Shown: piece by piece, positions 1 to 6,093 of the stretch
How the letters are laid out: each line of letters opens with the position of its first letter
How positions within the stretch are numbered: the first letter of the stretch is position 1
Position numbers and translations under genes: made by a program
Source: Verrucomicrobiota bacterium
GTDB lineage: Bacteria; Verrucomicrobiota; Verrucomicrobiia; Verrucomicrobiales; DEV007
Length of the DNA: 6,093 nt
Direction: 5' to 3'
Assembly (NCBI GenBank): GCA_027618625.1
Contig: JAQCER010000243.1
Span: forward strand, 1 to 6,093
Notes under the pieces: model-generated
The model's input: only the letters and a program-made list of their open reading frames with translations
What the model was told of the DNA's origin: nothing
The model's database searches: none

Positions 1-1367
1 CTGACCGTCTGGTGGCGGAGCCCAGGGAGCCCAATAAACCACTTCCAGAGGGCCCGACGGTCAAAGCTGGATCCCTCAAAAACCCTTATGCGGTTTCGCT
101 GACAAAGATTGGTGACACGGTCGTCAACGGAATGGGCGGCGCACTTGGATTCATCGCCACGATCATCGGGATCGGTGCCATCTTTGGCGCGCTGTTGGAG
201 CACTCTGGTGGAACCCAGTCGCTCGCCAACACGATGCTGAGTAAGTTCGGGGTGAGCCGAGCGCCCTGGGCGATGATGCTGACCGGTTTCATTATTTCGG
301 TTCCAGTGTTCCTTGACGTAGCACTCGTCATCCTCGCTCCACTGCTTTATGCGCTTGCGCGTGACACCAAGAAACCGCTTCTGGTCTTCGGTCTGCCTCT
401 TGTAGCGGGGATGGCCGTCTCGCACGCCTTTGTCCCGCCGACCCCAGGACCAGTGGCGGTGGGCTACATCCTCGGGGTGAACCTCGGTTGGGTCATTCTG
501 TTTGGCGTTGCCATCGGCCTGCCGACGGCGTTGATCTGTGGGCCTTTACTTTGCTCGCGGATTGCAAAGCTCGTCGACGTTCCGCTGCCGGTCGCCGCAA
601 GGATTGCCGCACCGGAACAAGCCGGAGGCGGCCAAAAGCTGCCTTCATTCGCGCTGATCTTTGGTCTGATTGCGTTGCCGATTGGCCTCATTTTGTGCAA
701 TACGATCGTCGAACAAGTAGTCGCATCCGATTTGGCAGACGGGCTGTCGAGCGACGCCCGGAAGGCCAAGTTGGCGGGCGCACTGGCCGCTGCGCCGATC
801 TGGCAGCAGTTGATCCATTTCCTTGGCTACCCAGTGATTGCCCTGTTGCTCTCGACACTTTTCGCGGTGTTCTTCCTGGGCACCAGGCGAGGTGCCGGCA
901 AGGATGAGCTGTTGGAGCTTTGCACGAGCTCCCTCGGCCCGGCTGGGATCATCATCCTGATCACGGGTGCTGGCGGAGTGTTCAAAGGAGTGTTGATCGC
1001 GACGGGAATCGCAGATGCGCTGGCGGGCGCCTTCGAGGGCTCGGGCATCCCACTGGTCATGTTGGCCTGGCTGTTTGCGACGCTGGTACGGATCGCGCAA
1101 GGTTCGGCGACGGTCGCGATGCTCACTGCGGCGGGGCTGATGTATGGATTTGTCGATGGCCTCAGTGATCCTAAACTTGCACTGATCACTGTGGCGATCG
1201 CCGCCGGGGCGACCGGCTTCTCGCACGTGAACGATTCCGGTTTCTGGATGATCTCGCGCTATTTTGGTATGAGTGAGGCGGAGACTTTGAAGACCTGGAC
1301 TTTGGTTTCGACTGCGATATCGCTTGTGGCATTTTTGCTGATTATGGTGGTCAGCTTGTTTGTTTGA
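1..1367 (+). CDS. GntP-family gluconate/H+ symporter, 5' end outside window
   Basis: Inner-membrane permease of the GntP family, which takes up gluconate or related sugar acids with protons. The frame is open to the left edge (first full codon at base 3). The GTG at 12 is therefore probably an internal valine, and the family's first one or two membrane helices should lie upstream. Counting from that GTG, 451 residues are visible. A polar loop (about 1-35) is followed by many hydrophobic segments. Family signatures are PPTPGP (142-147), RIAQGSATVA (360-369) and SHVNDSGFW (404-412), in the same order and spacing as in E. coli GntP/GntT as I recall them. A final helix ends at the C-terminus. The family is certain; the substrate is not, since GntP relatives also carry idonate, fructuronate or serine. 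No kinase or regulator is seen beside it; the next gene converges on it 43 bases downstream. Confidence 0.92.
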   Translation, partial: DRLVAEPREPNKPLPEGPTVKAGSLKNPYAVSLTKIGDTVVNGMGGALGFIATIIGIGAIFGALLEHSGGTQSLANTMLSKFGVSRAPWAMMLTGFIISVPVFLDVALVILAPLLYALARDTKKPLLVFGLPLVAGMAVSHAFVPPTPGPVAVGYILGVNLGWVILFGVAIGLPTALICGPLLCSRIAKLVDVPLPVAARIAAPEQAGGGQKLPSFALIFGLIALPIGLILCNTIVEQVVASDLADGLSSDARKAKLAGALAAAPIWQQLIHFLGYPVIALLLSTLFAVFFLGTRRGAGKDELLELCTSSLGPAGIIILITGAGGVFKGVLIATGIADALAGAFEGSGIPLVMLAWLFATLVRIAQGSATVAMLTAAGLMYGFVDGLSDPKLALITVAIAAGATGFSHVNDSGFWMISRYFGMSEAETLKTWTLVSTAISLVAFLLIMVVSLFV

Positions 1368-1405
1368 TGCGTTCGAGTCTTCGGGCCGGGAAGCCCTGAG
1401 CGAAA

Positions 1406-1423
1406 GGCGATCACCCAGTCGCC
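1406..1423. terminator. Small hairpin between convergent genes, possible weak terminator
   Basis: GGCGA (1406-1410) pairs perfectly with TCGCC (1419-1423) across an 8-base loop, in the 43-base gap between the permease stop and the end of the minus-strand lipoprotein gene. It overlaps the last bases of the latter, including its stop codon (1411-1413). Read on the minus strand, the stem is followed by only three T residues. A second short G/C stem, GGGC (1383-1386) with GCCC (1393-1396), lies beside it. The position suits a bidirectional terminator, but the stems are short and there is no proper T-run, so support is weak. Confidence 0.25.
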
Positions 1424-1629
1424 CGGTCGAACATACGCTTGAACTTTTCGTTCTCGCGTTCGCGGGATCGATCCATCCAGTCGCTCATTTTCTCGCTCAT
1501 CGATCTTTTCTTCTTTTCGTAGTCGTTATAGATACCGTCATTGTCTGCGTTTTTTTTGGTAGTTCCACATCCCGACGAGGCAAAGACAGTGGCGGCGAAA
1601 ACAATCGAGCAGGCGAGTCTGGGTTTCAT
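1411..1629 (-). CDS. Small putative lipoprotein, 72 residues
   Basis: Unrecognised small secreted protein. It starts MKPR, continues with a hydrophobic stretch (about 5-18) and reaches Ala-Ser-Ser-Gly-Cys, with Cys21 as the likely lipidated residue. The -3 position is Ser instead of the usual Leu/Val, so the lipobox is non-canonical but plausible. The mature part (22-72) is short, very polar and rich in Lys, Glu, Arg, Asp and Met, with Asp-Asn-Asp-Gly near 29-32 and a helix-like charged tail from about 38. Many small verrucomicrobial lipoproteins look like this; no function can be assigned. The ATG at 1629 is preceded by no Shine-Dalgarno sequence. A TATACC stretch (complement of 1637-1642) resembles a -10 box but is so close that the mRNA would be nearly leaderless. 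The signal peptide and charge pattern favour a real gene over the opposite-strand reading. Confidence 0.68.
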   Translation of the reverse strand: MKPRLACSIVFAATVFASSGCGTTKKNADNDGIYNDYEKKKRSMSEKMSDWMDRSRERENEKFKRMFDRATG

Positions 1630-1828
1630 GGTGCTAGGTATAGCCTATCTTCGGATTTTTTCCATGCGCCAATTGGAAGATGGTAGCAAGATGTACCAAT
1701 CAAGGATGTGACAGACTCCAGATGTGCCGCATATTTGGATCAACGTTTGCCAGACCAGGTCATGGCTCAAAGGTGTCGATGAAGAGCACTACCGGGCGGC
1801 CTTTGCATCGCTCAGTCGCAAAGGTGGC

Positions 1829-2025
1829 ATTGCCGCCCGACGGTTGCCGAACTAACCGGATCCTGCGGCTCGGGCTCGTTTGGCATTTCAGCAAGTGCTT
1901 GGTCGCGCACCCGATGCCGAGGAGACTGCGCAAGCGCTTGACTACTTAGAGAATCGACCGATCTCTTCTGTGGTCGAGCAGCGCTGTGGGCTTTGATGGC
2001 CGGCAGTGAATTTCGCTTCAACAGA
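1829..2025 (+). pseudogene. Decayed C-terminus of a DUF1549/DUF1553 (PSD1-type) protein
   Basis: A relic in two frames. The first, from about 1829, reads IAARRLPN, then a TAA stop (1853-1855), then PDPAARARLAFQQVLGRAPD followed by AEETAQALDYLENRP, and closes at a TGA (1994-1996). The motif ending LGRAPDAEE is typical of the C-terminal DUF1553 domain of PSD1-type proteins (usual form: Leu-Gly-Arg-x-Pro-Thr-x-x-Glu). In the next frame, from about 1975, RAALWALMAGSEFRFNR matches the family's last conserved block (Leu-x-Ala-Leu-x-Asn-Ser-x-Glu-Phe). A shift near 1960-1975 would join the two. These proteins are usually around 700 to 1000 residues and often contain cytochrome c domains; only the last 65 or so residues remain. 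There is no start, no intact frame and no clear stop. The family call rests on remembered motifs. A sequencing error could explain the shift or the stop, but not the missing upstream domains. Confidence 0.62.
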
Positions 2026-2044
2026 TTGCGCCTCACACATCATC

Positions 2045-2194
2045 ATGGAACCTCACGAGCAGGCATCGACAGAGTCAGAATCAGGGAGCATGCCGGATCT
2101 GGATTCTCAGCCACTGTGGATCAAGATCGCTGCCATGACGGTCGCAATAGGAGGCATTCTGGCACTCGTTGCACTGTATATTGTGCGCTGCTAA
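2045..2194 (+). CDS. Small single-pass membrane protein candidate, 49 residues
   Basis: An unrecognised short frame. The ATG at 2045 gives 49 residues. An acidic, Ser/Glu-rich, soluble N-terminus (about 1-23) is followed by one hydrophobic segment, roughly Trp26 to Val47, rich in Ala, Ile, Val, Leu and Gly, and the short ending Arg-Cys. This fits a tail-anchored or single-pass inner-membrane microprotein. An upstream in-frame ATG at 2006 would add 13 residues that overlap the decayed PSD1 reading, so 2045 is preferred. No Shine-Dalgarno sequence is visible at either. It lies between a pseudogene and ychF, 87 bases before the latter. The clean membrane segment argues for a gene, but chance frames of this length are common. 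Confidence 0.42.
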   Translation: MEPHEQASTESESGSMPDLDSQPLWIKIAAMTVAIGGILALVALYIVRC

Positions 2195-2281
2195 AGGCGG
2201 AAATGCGGCAAAACGAGCGTCGGCGATTTCCTCCAACTCCCGCTGGCGTGTCGGAGAATTCTCGTCTAACGTCGCCGCCTT
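2194..2281 (+). repeat. Inverted repeat in the ychF leader
   Basis: AAGGCGG (2194-2200) and CCGCCTT (2275-2281) are a perfect 7-base inverted repeat. The right arm ends exactly one base before the ychF ATG. A nested pair, GGAAAT with ATTTCC (2227-2232), shares bases with the left arm. Folded RNA could hold the ychF start region in a stem, but the 74-base loop is long and a chance match is possible. It resembles no riboswitch class I know. Confidence 0.25.
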
Positions 2282-3397
2282 ATGCTGCAAGCTGGAATTG
2301 TCGGACTGCCGAACGTCGGTAAATCAACTTTATTTAACGCCGTGACGCGAACGCGTAAGGCGGAGGCCGCAAACTATCCGTTCTGCACGATCGAACCTAA
2401 TCAGGGTGTCGTCATCGTTCCGGACGAGCGTCTTGCTGTACTATCGGCACTATCGAAGTCGCAGAAATTGATTCCAACTGCGATCGAGTTCGTCGATATC
2501 GCTGGCCTCGTGAAGGGTGCCAGTGAAGGTGCCGGACTTGGTAACCAGTTCCTGGCGACCATCCGTGAGGTCGATGCCGAAGTGCAGGTGGTGCGGTGTT
2601 TTCACAACGACGACATCGTGCATGAGATGGGAAGCGTCGATCCTTTGCGTGACATCGAGGTGATCAATGCGGAACTCATCCTGGCGGATCTGGCGATGCT
2701 GGAGAAGCGCTACAAGTCGCGCGAGAAGAAAGCGAAGACCGGAGAGCAGGACGCTAAGCGCGAGATCGCGCTGATGGACAAGCTGATGCCGCATCTCGAC
2801 GATGGCAGGCCAGCGCTGACGATGGAGCTGTCACTCGAAGAAAAGAAGCTCATGCGAGAGTTTTTTCTGCTGAGTTCCAAGCCGACACTTTTTGCCTGCA
2901 ACGTTTCCGAGGAGGATCTTGCTGGTGCGCAGGCAGAACCGCTGAATCACCCACTGGTCGCACCGGTGATGAGGTATGCAGAGGAAACTCACGGTGCAGA
3001 GATAGTGGTCATTTCTGCCCGCATCGAAGAGGAGATGATCGATCTGAATGCCGAAGATGCAGTCATGTTCCTCGAAGAGCTTGGCGTGACAGACAGTGGC
3101 GTTTCAAATTTGATCAAGGCCGTCTACAAGCTGCTCGGTCTGCGCACTTATCTGACCACTGGCGAGAAAGAGACGCGCGCTTGGCCGTTCCCCGATGGGT
3201 GCAAGGCACCGCAGGCCGCTGGCGTGATTCACACAGACTTCGAGCGCGGATTCATCGCTGCCGAGATCGTCCGTTACGCTGATCTGGTAGAACTCGGCTC
3301 CTACGCCAAAGCCCGCGAGGCAGGAAAGCTTCGCATCGAAGGTAAAGAATATGTAATGAAAGATGGCGACGTGGTGGAGTTCCGCTTCAACGTTTAA
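2282..3397 (+). CDS. ychF: YchF, Obg-like redox-responsive P-loop ATPase
   Basis: Cytosolic P-loop NTPase of the TRAFAC class, Obg family (bacterial counterpart of OLA1). It hydrolyses ATP in preference to GTP, binds ribosomes, and in E. coli dampens the oxidative-stress response. At 371 residues it is full length (E. coli 363). The Walker A/G1 motif GLPNVGKST is at 8-16, switch II/G3 DIAG at 72-75, and the following LVKGASEGAGLGNQFL is the family signature. NVSE (207-210) stands where GTPases have NKxD, which accounts for the ATP preference. A charged helical coiled-coil insert spans about 130-195, and a C-terminal TGS domain runs from about 284 to 368, ending FRFNV as in E. coli. Cys35, in the conserved PFCTIEPN segment, is the residue tied to redox control in E. 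coli. The start gives the family's usual N-terminus although no Shine-Dalgarno sequence precedes it. All key residues are present; it appears functional. Confidence 0.98.
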   Translation: MLQAGIVGLPNVGKSTLFNAVTRTRKAEAANYPFCTIEPNQGVVIVPDERLAVLSALSKSQKLIPTAIEFVDIAGLVKGASEGAGLGNQFLATIREVDAEVQVVRCFHNDDIVHEMGSVDPLRDIEVINAELILADLAMLEKRYKSREKKAKTGEQDAKREIALMDKLMPHLDDGRPALTMELSLEEKKLMREFFLLSSKPTLFACNVSEEDLAGAQAEPLNHPLVAPVMRYAEETHGAEIVVISARIEEEMIDLNAEDAVMFLEELGVTDSGVSNLIKAVYKLLGLRTYLTTGEKETRAWPFPDGCKAPQAAGVIHTDFERGFIAAEIVRYADLVELGSYAKAREAGKLRIEGKEYVMKDGDVVEFRFNV

Positions 3398-3414
3398 TCT
3401 GGTCCCGCCGCCTC

Positions 3415-3456
3415 CCTGTATCCAGCATCGAGAAACCTGTATCCAGCATCCAGTCA
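3415..3456 (+). repeat. 21-base tandem duplication between ychF and the next gene
   Basis: CCTGTATCCAGCATC occurs at 3415-3429 and again at 3436-3450, giving a 21-base period. The last six bases of each unit differ (GAGAAA against CAGTCA). The pair fills most of the 64 bases between the ychF stop and the next start, ending five bases before that ATG. It may come from slippage, or may be one member of a dispersed intergenic repeat family; the window has no other copy that I noticed. Confidence 0.7.
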
Positions 3457-3461
3457 CTGAC

Positions 3462-4055
3462 ATGAAAGCCCACGAGATGTTCCTGCAAATGTCCTCTGCA
3501 CTCGCAGTGGAACTGGTCGATTTCTTCTACAATACCGATCGCAACGTTTACAAAACCACGATCTCAACCCTGGCCGCTCAACGCAAGGTGCGGCCAGTGT
3601 TCGTCACGAAGAAGACCCGCGATCACCAGTTTCTATGGGTTGTCAAGGCGCTACAGACGAAGCGGAGTGACGAGATCGCGCAGCACCTGCTCCAGGCGTG
3701 GCTCATGAAGGCGAAATCGGACATGCTGGTCGCCTTCCTCGACAAGCAGGGAATCGAGCACGATGGCACCGGTGCTGTGGATGAATTGCCGAAGACCCTC
3801 GATCCTGAGAAGCTGAAATTGGCTATTGATACATTGTTAGGAAAATATTCCGCTGAGGAAGTCACCCTCTACCTGCGCATGTTCCAGCTTCAGGAAGAAG
3901 GTGGCTGGGAAGAGCTGGCGGCAGAGTTGGAAAAGGACGATCGGCTGCAACTCGGCATCGCCACCAAAGCACCTGAGGCCGCGCCCGCTGCTGAAGCAGC
4001 AGAACCTGCCGCGGCGGCTGAGGAAGCAAAGGAAGACGCGCCGGCTGACGAGTAG
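3462..4055 (+). CDS. Hypothetical protein with acidic Ala/Glu-rich tail, 197 residues
   Basis: I do not recognise this family. From the ATG at 3462 (MKAHEMFLQM) the protein has 197 residues, no signal peptide and no membrane segment, so it is probably cytosolic. Residues about 5-165 appear mostly helical, with alternating charged and hydrophobic positions. They include a basic stretch near 40-53, which contains RKVRPVFVTKKTRD, and a helix-rich part with IAQHLLQAWLMKAKSDMLVAF near 72-92. Residues 168-197 are low-complexity Ala, Glu and Pro, an unstructured acidic tail. The frame is open upstream into ychF (ATG at 3363), but that extension would overlap ychF and translate the 21-base tandem repeat, so 3462 is the better start. 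It lies 64 bases after ychF on the same strand and may share its transcript. The basic patch plus acidic tail would suit nucleic-acid or ribosome contact; this is speculation. Confidence 0.85.
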   Translation: MKAHEMFLQMSSALAVELVDFFYNTDRNVYKTTISTLAAQRKVRPVFVTKKTRDHQFLWVVKALQTKRSDEIAQHLLQAWLMKAKSDMLVAFLDKQGIEHDGTGAVDELPKTLDPEKLKLAIDTLLGKYSAEEVTLYLRMFQLQEEGGWEELAAELEKDDRLQLGIATKAPEAAPAAEAAEPAAAAEEAKEDAPADE

Positions 4056-4177
4056 CGGGCGGTGGCGCGGACGCGCATCTCCAAAAAATGGAGCCAGTTT
4101 CTGTTCGAGCTATTTTAGTCCGCAAAACCAATGGAAAGGAATAAAGGAATTTGAAGACAAGCGGAAAGTTTTGCTGG

Positions 4178-4636
4178 CTACGCTGATTTCTTGGTAAGGC
4201 CGACGATGAACTTTCGCAGCACCTGTTCGGGGCATTTGCGGTAGTTGCGGTGGCCTTGCTTGCGGAAGAAGGATGCGAGTTCGGCTTTGGTAACCACGAA
4301 GTCGGCTTGTTGGAAAATGGCGTTCATATCCTCGTCGCGCAGATTAAGGGCGATCCGGAGTTTTTTCAGAACTTCGTTATTGGAAAGAAAATCGAGCGGT
4401 TCGGGGATCGAACCGTCCGGCCGGGAACCGCGTTTTTCAATGATCAGACCATCGAGAAAACGGCAGAGCATGGGATCTGAGAGTTCCGCAAAACCATCCT
4501 CGCCATTGCGTTTCAACCAGTTTTCCACCTGAGATGGAAGTGTTGCCACTCCCGTTTTGGCGATCATTTCTGCCATCTGAGCATCGTTGATGTTCAGGGC
4601 GTAACGCAGGCTACGCAAAGTGTCGTTGTTGGTCAT
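4178..4636 (-). CDS. yehS: DUF1456 family protein, YehS-like
   Basis: Small cytosolic protein of the DUF1456 family (E. coli YehS), whose biochemical role is not established. The 152 residues are close to the E. coli length. It consists of two related halves. Residues 3-64 begin NNDTLRSLRYALNINDAQM and close with LCRFLDGLI. Residues 86-147 begin NNEVLKKLRIALNLRDEDM and close with LRKFIVGL. The family's conserved GLIIEKRG is at 63-70, between the halves, and NYRKCPEQVL (131-140) near the end matches YehS. Each half is likely a helical bundle. It is transcribed toward the 197-residue gene, with 122 bases between their stops. The ATG at 4636 matches the E. coli N-terminus; no Shine-Dalgarno sequence precedes it. 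The family is scattered across phyla, so its presence does not reveal the organism. Confidence 0.9.
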   Translation of the reverse strand: MTNNDTLRSLRYALNINDAQMAEMIAKTGVATLPSQVENWLKRNGEDGFAELSDPMLCRFLDGLIIEKRGSRPDGSIPEPLDFLSNNEVLKKLRIALNLRDEDMNAIFQQADFVVTKAELASFFRKQGHRNYRKCPEQVLRKFIVGLTKKSA

Positions 4637-4804
4637 GAAAACGGTTATTCAAGGCTTTTGAGATTCTGGATCACAGTGCGTGAAGGGAGGGGTGCAGGTT
4701 CGGCGTGTCAACTCTTGCATACGTCGGTTTACCACGGACGTCGAGCAACGCCGGTGCGTTCTCGGGTACTGGGATCTTGGAGATTACCGCTGTGTAAGTC
4801 CGGC

Positions 4805-6093
4805 TCATTCGAGGGTCACTCGACCCCAGTCCTCCGGCCGGCCTTGAACGCCAGAGCGTGGTGACCAGGCGATTCTTGCCTGATTGATGTTTTCGCCAGA
4901 AGCGGCGTCGGATTTGTCACCGTCGTAAATGATGATGTTAAAGCCGATGGTGCAGGGCTGGTCGCTGAGTTTGATCTTGGCGTCCGCGAGTGGGATGGCA
5001 GTGCGGATCCGGTAACCAGTGCCGCCGGTTAGGCGTTCGGAGAAAAGTCGAGTGCCGGGCGAGGTTTCTTCCACCGGTCCCTGGTTGGCGTCGGCATCTC
5101 TTGCGGCCCTCACTTTGCCAGTAGAATCGAACGGGAAGATGCCGAGTTTGAAGCATGTAAGTGTATGCTCGGAACCACCGGGATCGATGCAGACCTCGAC
5201 CGAATCGCTGCGCCAGTGGCCGCGGATGTCGTTAGGGGCAATGTTAGAGACAATGGTTTCGTCAGTCACGGTCACTTCTACGTAGAGGAATTCTCCGTCG
5301 TGAGCGATGCGGAAGCTGGCGCTGCAATCCTGAGTACCGTCGACCTTGCCTTGAACGAGTTGGGTGGGGGAGATGGCTGTTTCCGGCAGTGATGACCAAC
5401 CGGGGGACTGGTCGATGGAAAGTGTGTCGACGCTGGATGCGTTGATGAGTGGGACCGGGTGCAGAGTGATCGTACCTGAAGTAACCGGTTTGAACGAATC
5501 CTCGTCCCTAAACCACAATGCGTCGATGATGACGTCGTGATCTGTCTCAGGCAAAGTCACCGATACGGCAACACTCGTTTTTGTTTGCTCGATAGTGATA
5601 GGTTTTGGAACAGTTACGCCTGGTATGGATGCGTCGAATCGAATGGTGCCGGACTTTACGTTGTTGACGTTTAAATTGAGTTCCGTCTGCATCCCGATTA
5701 CCGCCGGGATGTCAGAGTTCAGGGCTCCCACCAGATGGTCCAGCTGGTTCTCTTTCGCCCAGGCGAGGAAATTGGTGACGGCTGGTCGTGGTTCAAAGGA
5801 GAGAGAAGGGGCGTCCGATTTTGGCCCTGGCGGTGGCGTTATCCATTCGGTGCCAGCGCTTCCCAGGCCAGCGAACAAATCATCTTCGGTGACTTCGTTG
5901 TGTACGGTCGACCGCAGGCGGACAAAGGTTTCGGGAGGCATGAGGCTGCCGCCGCGAGAGAATTGGCCGAATCCTTGCGACCGGTGATTCGACAGGGCTT
6001 CGCGCACGGTGTCCTGCAGCGCCTTGCCGCCGGGCAGGAGGAAGCGTGTATTGATCGAGGCTTCGGCAGTGGGCTGGTTTTCGTTCCTTGAGC
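4805..6093 (-). CDS. Protein with C-terminal CBM9-like sugar-binding domain, 5' end outside window
   Basis: The frame is open to the right edge, so the true start lies outside. The GTG at 6007 is probably internal: 28 in-frame codons precede it, including FLLPGGKALQDT. About 428 residues are visible. Counted from that GTG, residues 1-100 are a region I do not recognise, containing GFGQFSRGGSLMPPETFVRL (12-31) and a Pro-rich stretch (58-68). Residues 110-190 are strand-rich and probably a small beta-sandwich. Residues about 195-400 resemble CBM9/DOMON-type domains: FLYVEVTVTDETI (240-252), DSVEVCIDPGG (268-278) and the closing DWGRVTLE (393-400). CBM9 domains bind sugar chain ends and usually sit at the end of secreted glycoside hydrolases; they also occur in planctomycete and verrucomicrobial surface proteins. 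The catalytic domain, if any, and any signal peptide would be outside. It ends 168 bases upstream of yehS on the same strand. Confidence 0.8.
   Translation of the reverse strand, partial: SRNENQPTAEASINTRFLLPGGKALQDTVREALSNHRSQGFGQFSRGGSLMPPETFVRLRSTVHNEVTEDDLFAGLGSAGTEWITPPPGPKSDAPSLSFEPRPAVTNFLAWAKENQLDHLVGALNSDIPAVIGMQTELNLNVNNVKSGTIRFDASIPGVTVPKPITIEQTKTSVAVSVTLPETDHDVIIDALWFRDEDSFKPVTSGTITLHPVPLINASSVDTLSIDQSPGWSSLPETAISPTQLVQGKVDGTQDCSASFRIAHDGEFLYVEVTVTDETIVSNIAPNDIRGHWRSDSVEVCIDPGGSEHTLTCFKLGIFPFDSTGKVRAARDADANQGPVEETSPGTRLFSERLTGGTGYRIRTAIPLADAKIKLSDQPCTIGFNIIIYDGDKSDAASGENINQARIAWSPRSGVQGRPEDWGRVTLE

Noticed and set aside
645..1226. Long minus-strand frame opposite the permease gene
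   Set aside because: Shadow of the GntP coding sequence; its translation is Arg/Gln/Asp-rich with no domain, whereas the plus strand has strong family motifs.
1680..1949. Plus-strand frame of 89 residues over the relic region
   Set aside because: Its translation resembles nothing, while neighbouring frames carry the DUF1553-like motifs; it is the wrong frame of a decayed gene.
2169..2197. TTGCAC with TAAAGG 17 bases later as a ychF promoter
   Set aside because: Both boxes are poor matches and lie within the small membrane frame; not enough to call a promoter.
3363..3461. Longer start for the 197-residue protein at ATG 3363
   Set aside because: It would overlap ychF by 35 bases and translate the tandem repeat into Cys-Ile-Gln-His copies; the extension looks non-coding and contrasts with the sequence after Met at 3462.
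4079..4093. CTCC-AAAAAAT-GGAG hairpin after the 197-residue gene as terminator
   Set aside because: Only a 4-base stem, with the A-run in the loop and no T-run after it; a distant GCAAAAC/GTTTTGC pair (4122-4128, 4168-4174) has a 39-base loop and is no better.
4706..4711. Perfect TTGACA -35 box on the minus strand upstream of yehS
   Set aside because: The hexamer 17 bases on is TCCCTT, nothing like TATAAT, and no good -10 box lies at 16-18 bases. A single hexamer is expected by chance.
4658..4864. Plus-strand frame between yehS and the CBM9 gene
   Set aside because: 68 residues with no recognisable features, and its end overlaps the conserved C-terminus of the CBM9 protein on the other strand.

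Overview
The window looks like ordinary chromosomal sequence from a bacterium of the Verrucomicrobiota/Planctomycetota type, most likely a verrucomicrobium. Three things suggest this: a decayed C-terminus of a DUF1549/DUF1553 (PSD1-type) protein, a family abundant in those phyla; a 197-residue protein matching no widespread family I know; and five complete gene starts with no recognisable Shine-Dalgarno sequence. The assignment is an inference from family content, not from a marker gene.

Layout. Bases 1-1367 (+) hold the 3' part of a GntP-family gluconate/H+ symporter whose N-terminus lies before the window. Converging on it is a 72-residue lipoprotein-like gene (1411-1629, -). From about 1640 to 2281 the DNA is largely degenerate. 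It contains the broken PSD1 C-terminus (about 1829-2025, +), with one in-frame stop and one frameshift, and then a 49-residue single-pass membrane protein candidate (2045-2194, +). Next come ychF (2282-3397, +), a complete Obg-like translation-associated P-loop ATPase, and a 197-residue protein of unknown function with an Ala/Glu-rich tail (3462-4055, +). A 21-base tandem duplication lies between these two genes. Converging on them is a DUF1456/YehS-type protein made of two homologous repeats (4178-4636, -). The window ends with the 3' part of a larger protein that finishes in a CBM9-like beta-sandwich domain (4805-6093, -) and runs off the right edge.

Working together. There is no clear multi-gene system. 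The GntP permease and the CBM9 protein both fit carbohydrate use, but they are 3.4 kb apart, on opposite strands, and separated by housekeeping genes. ychF and the 197-residue gene could be co-transcribed (64-base gap, same strand). I found no CRISPR array, tRNA, rRNA, insertion sequence or defence locus.
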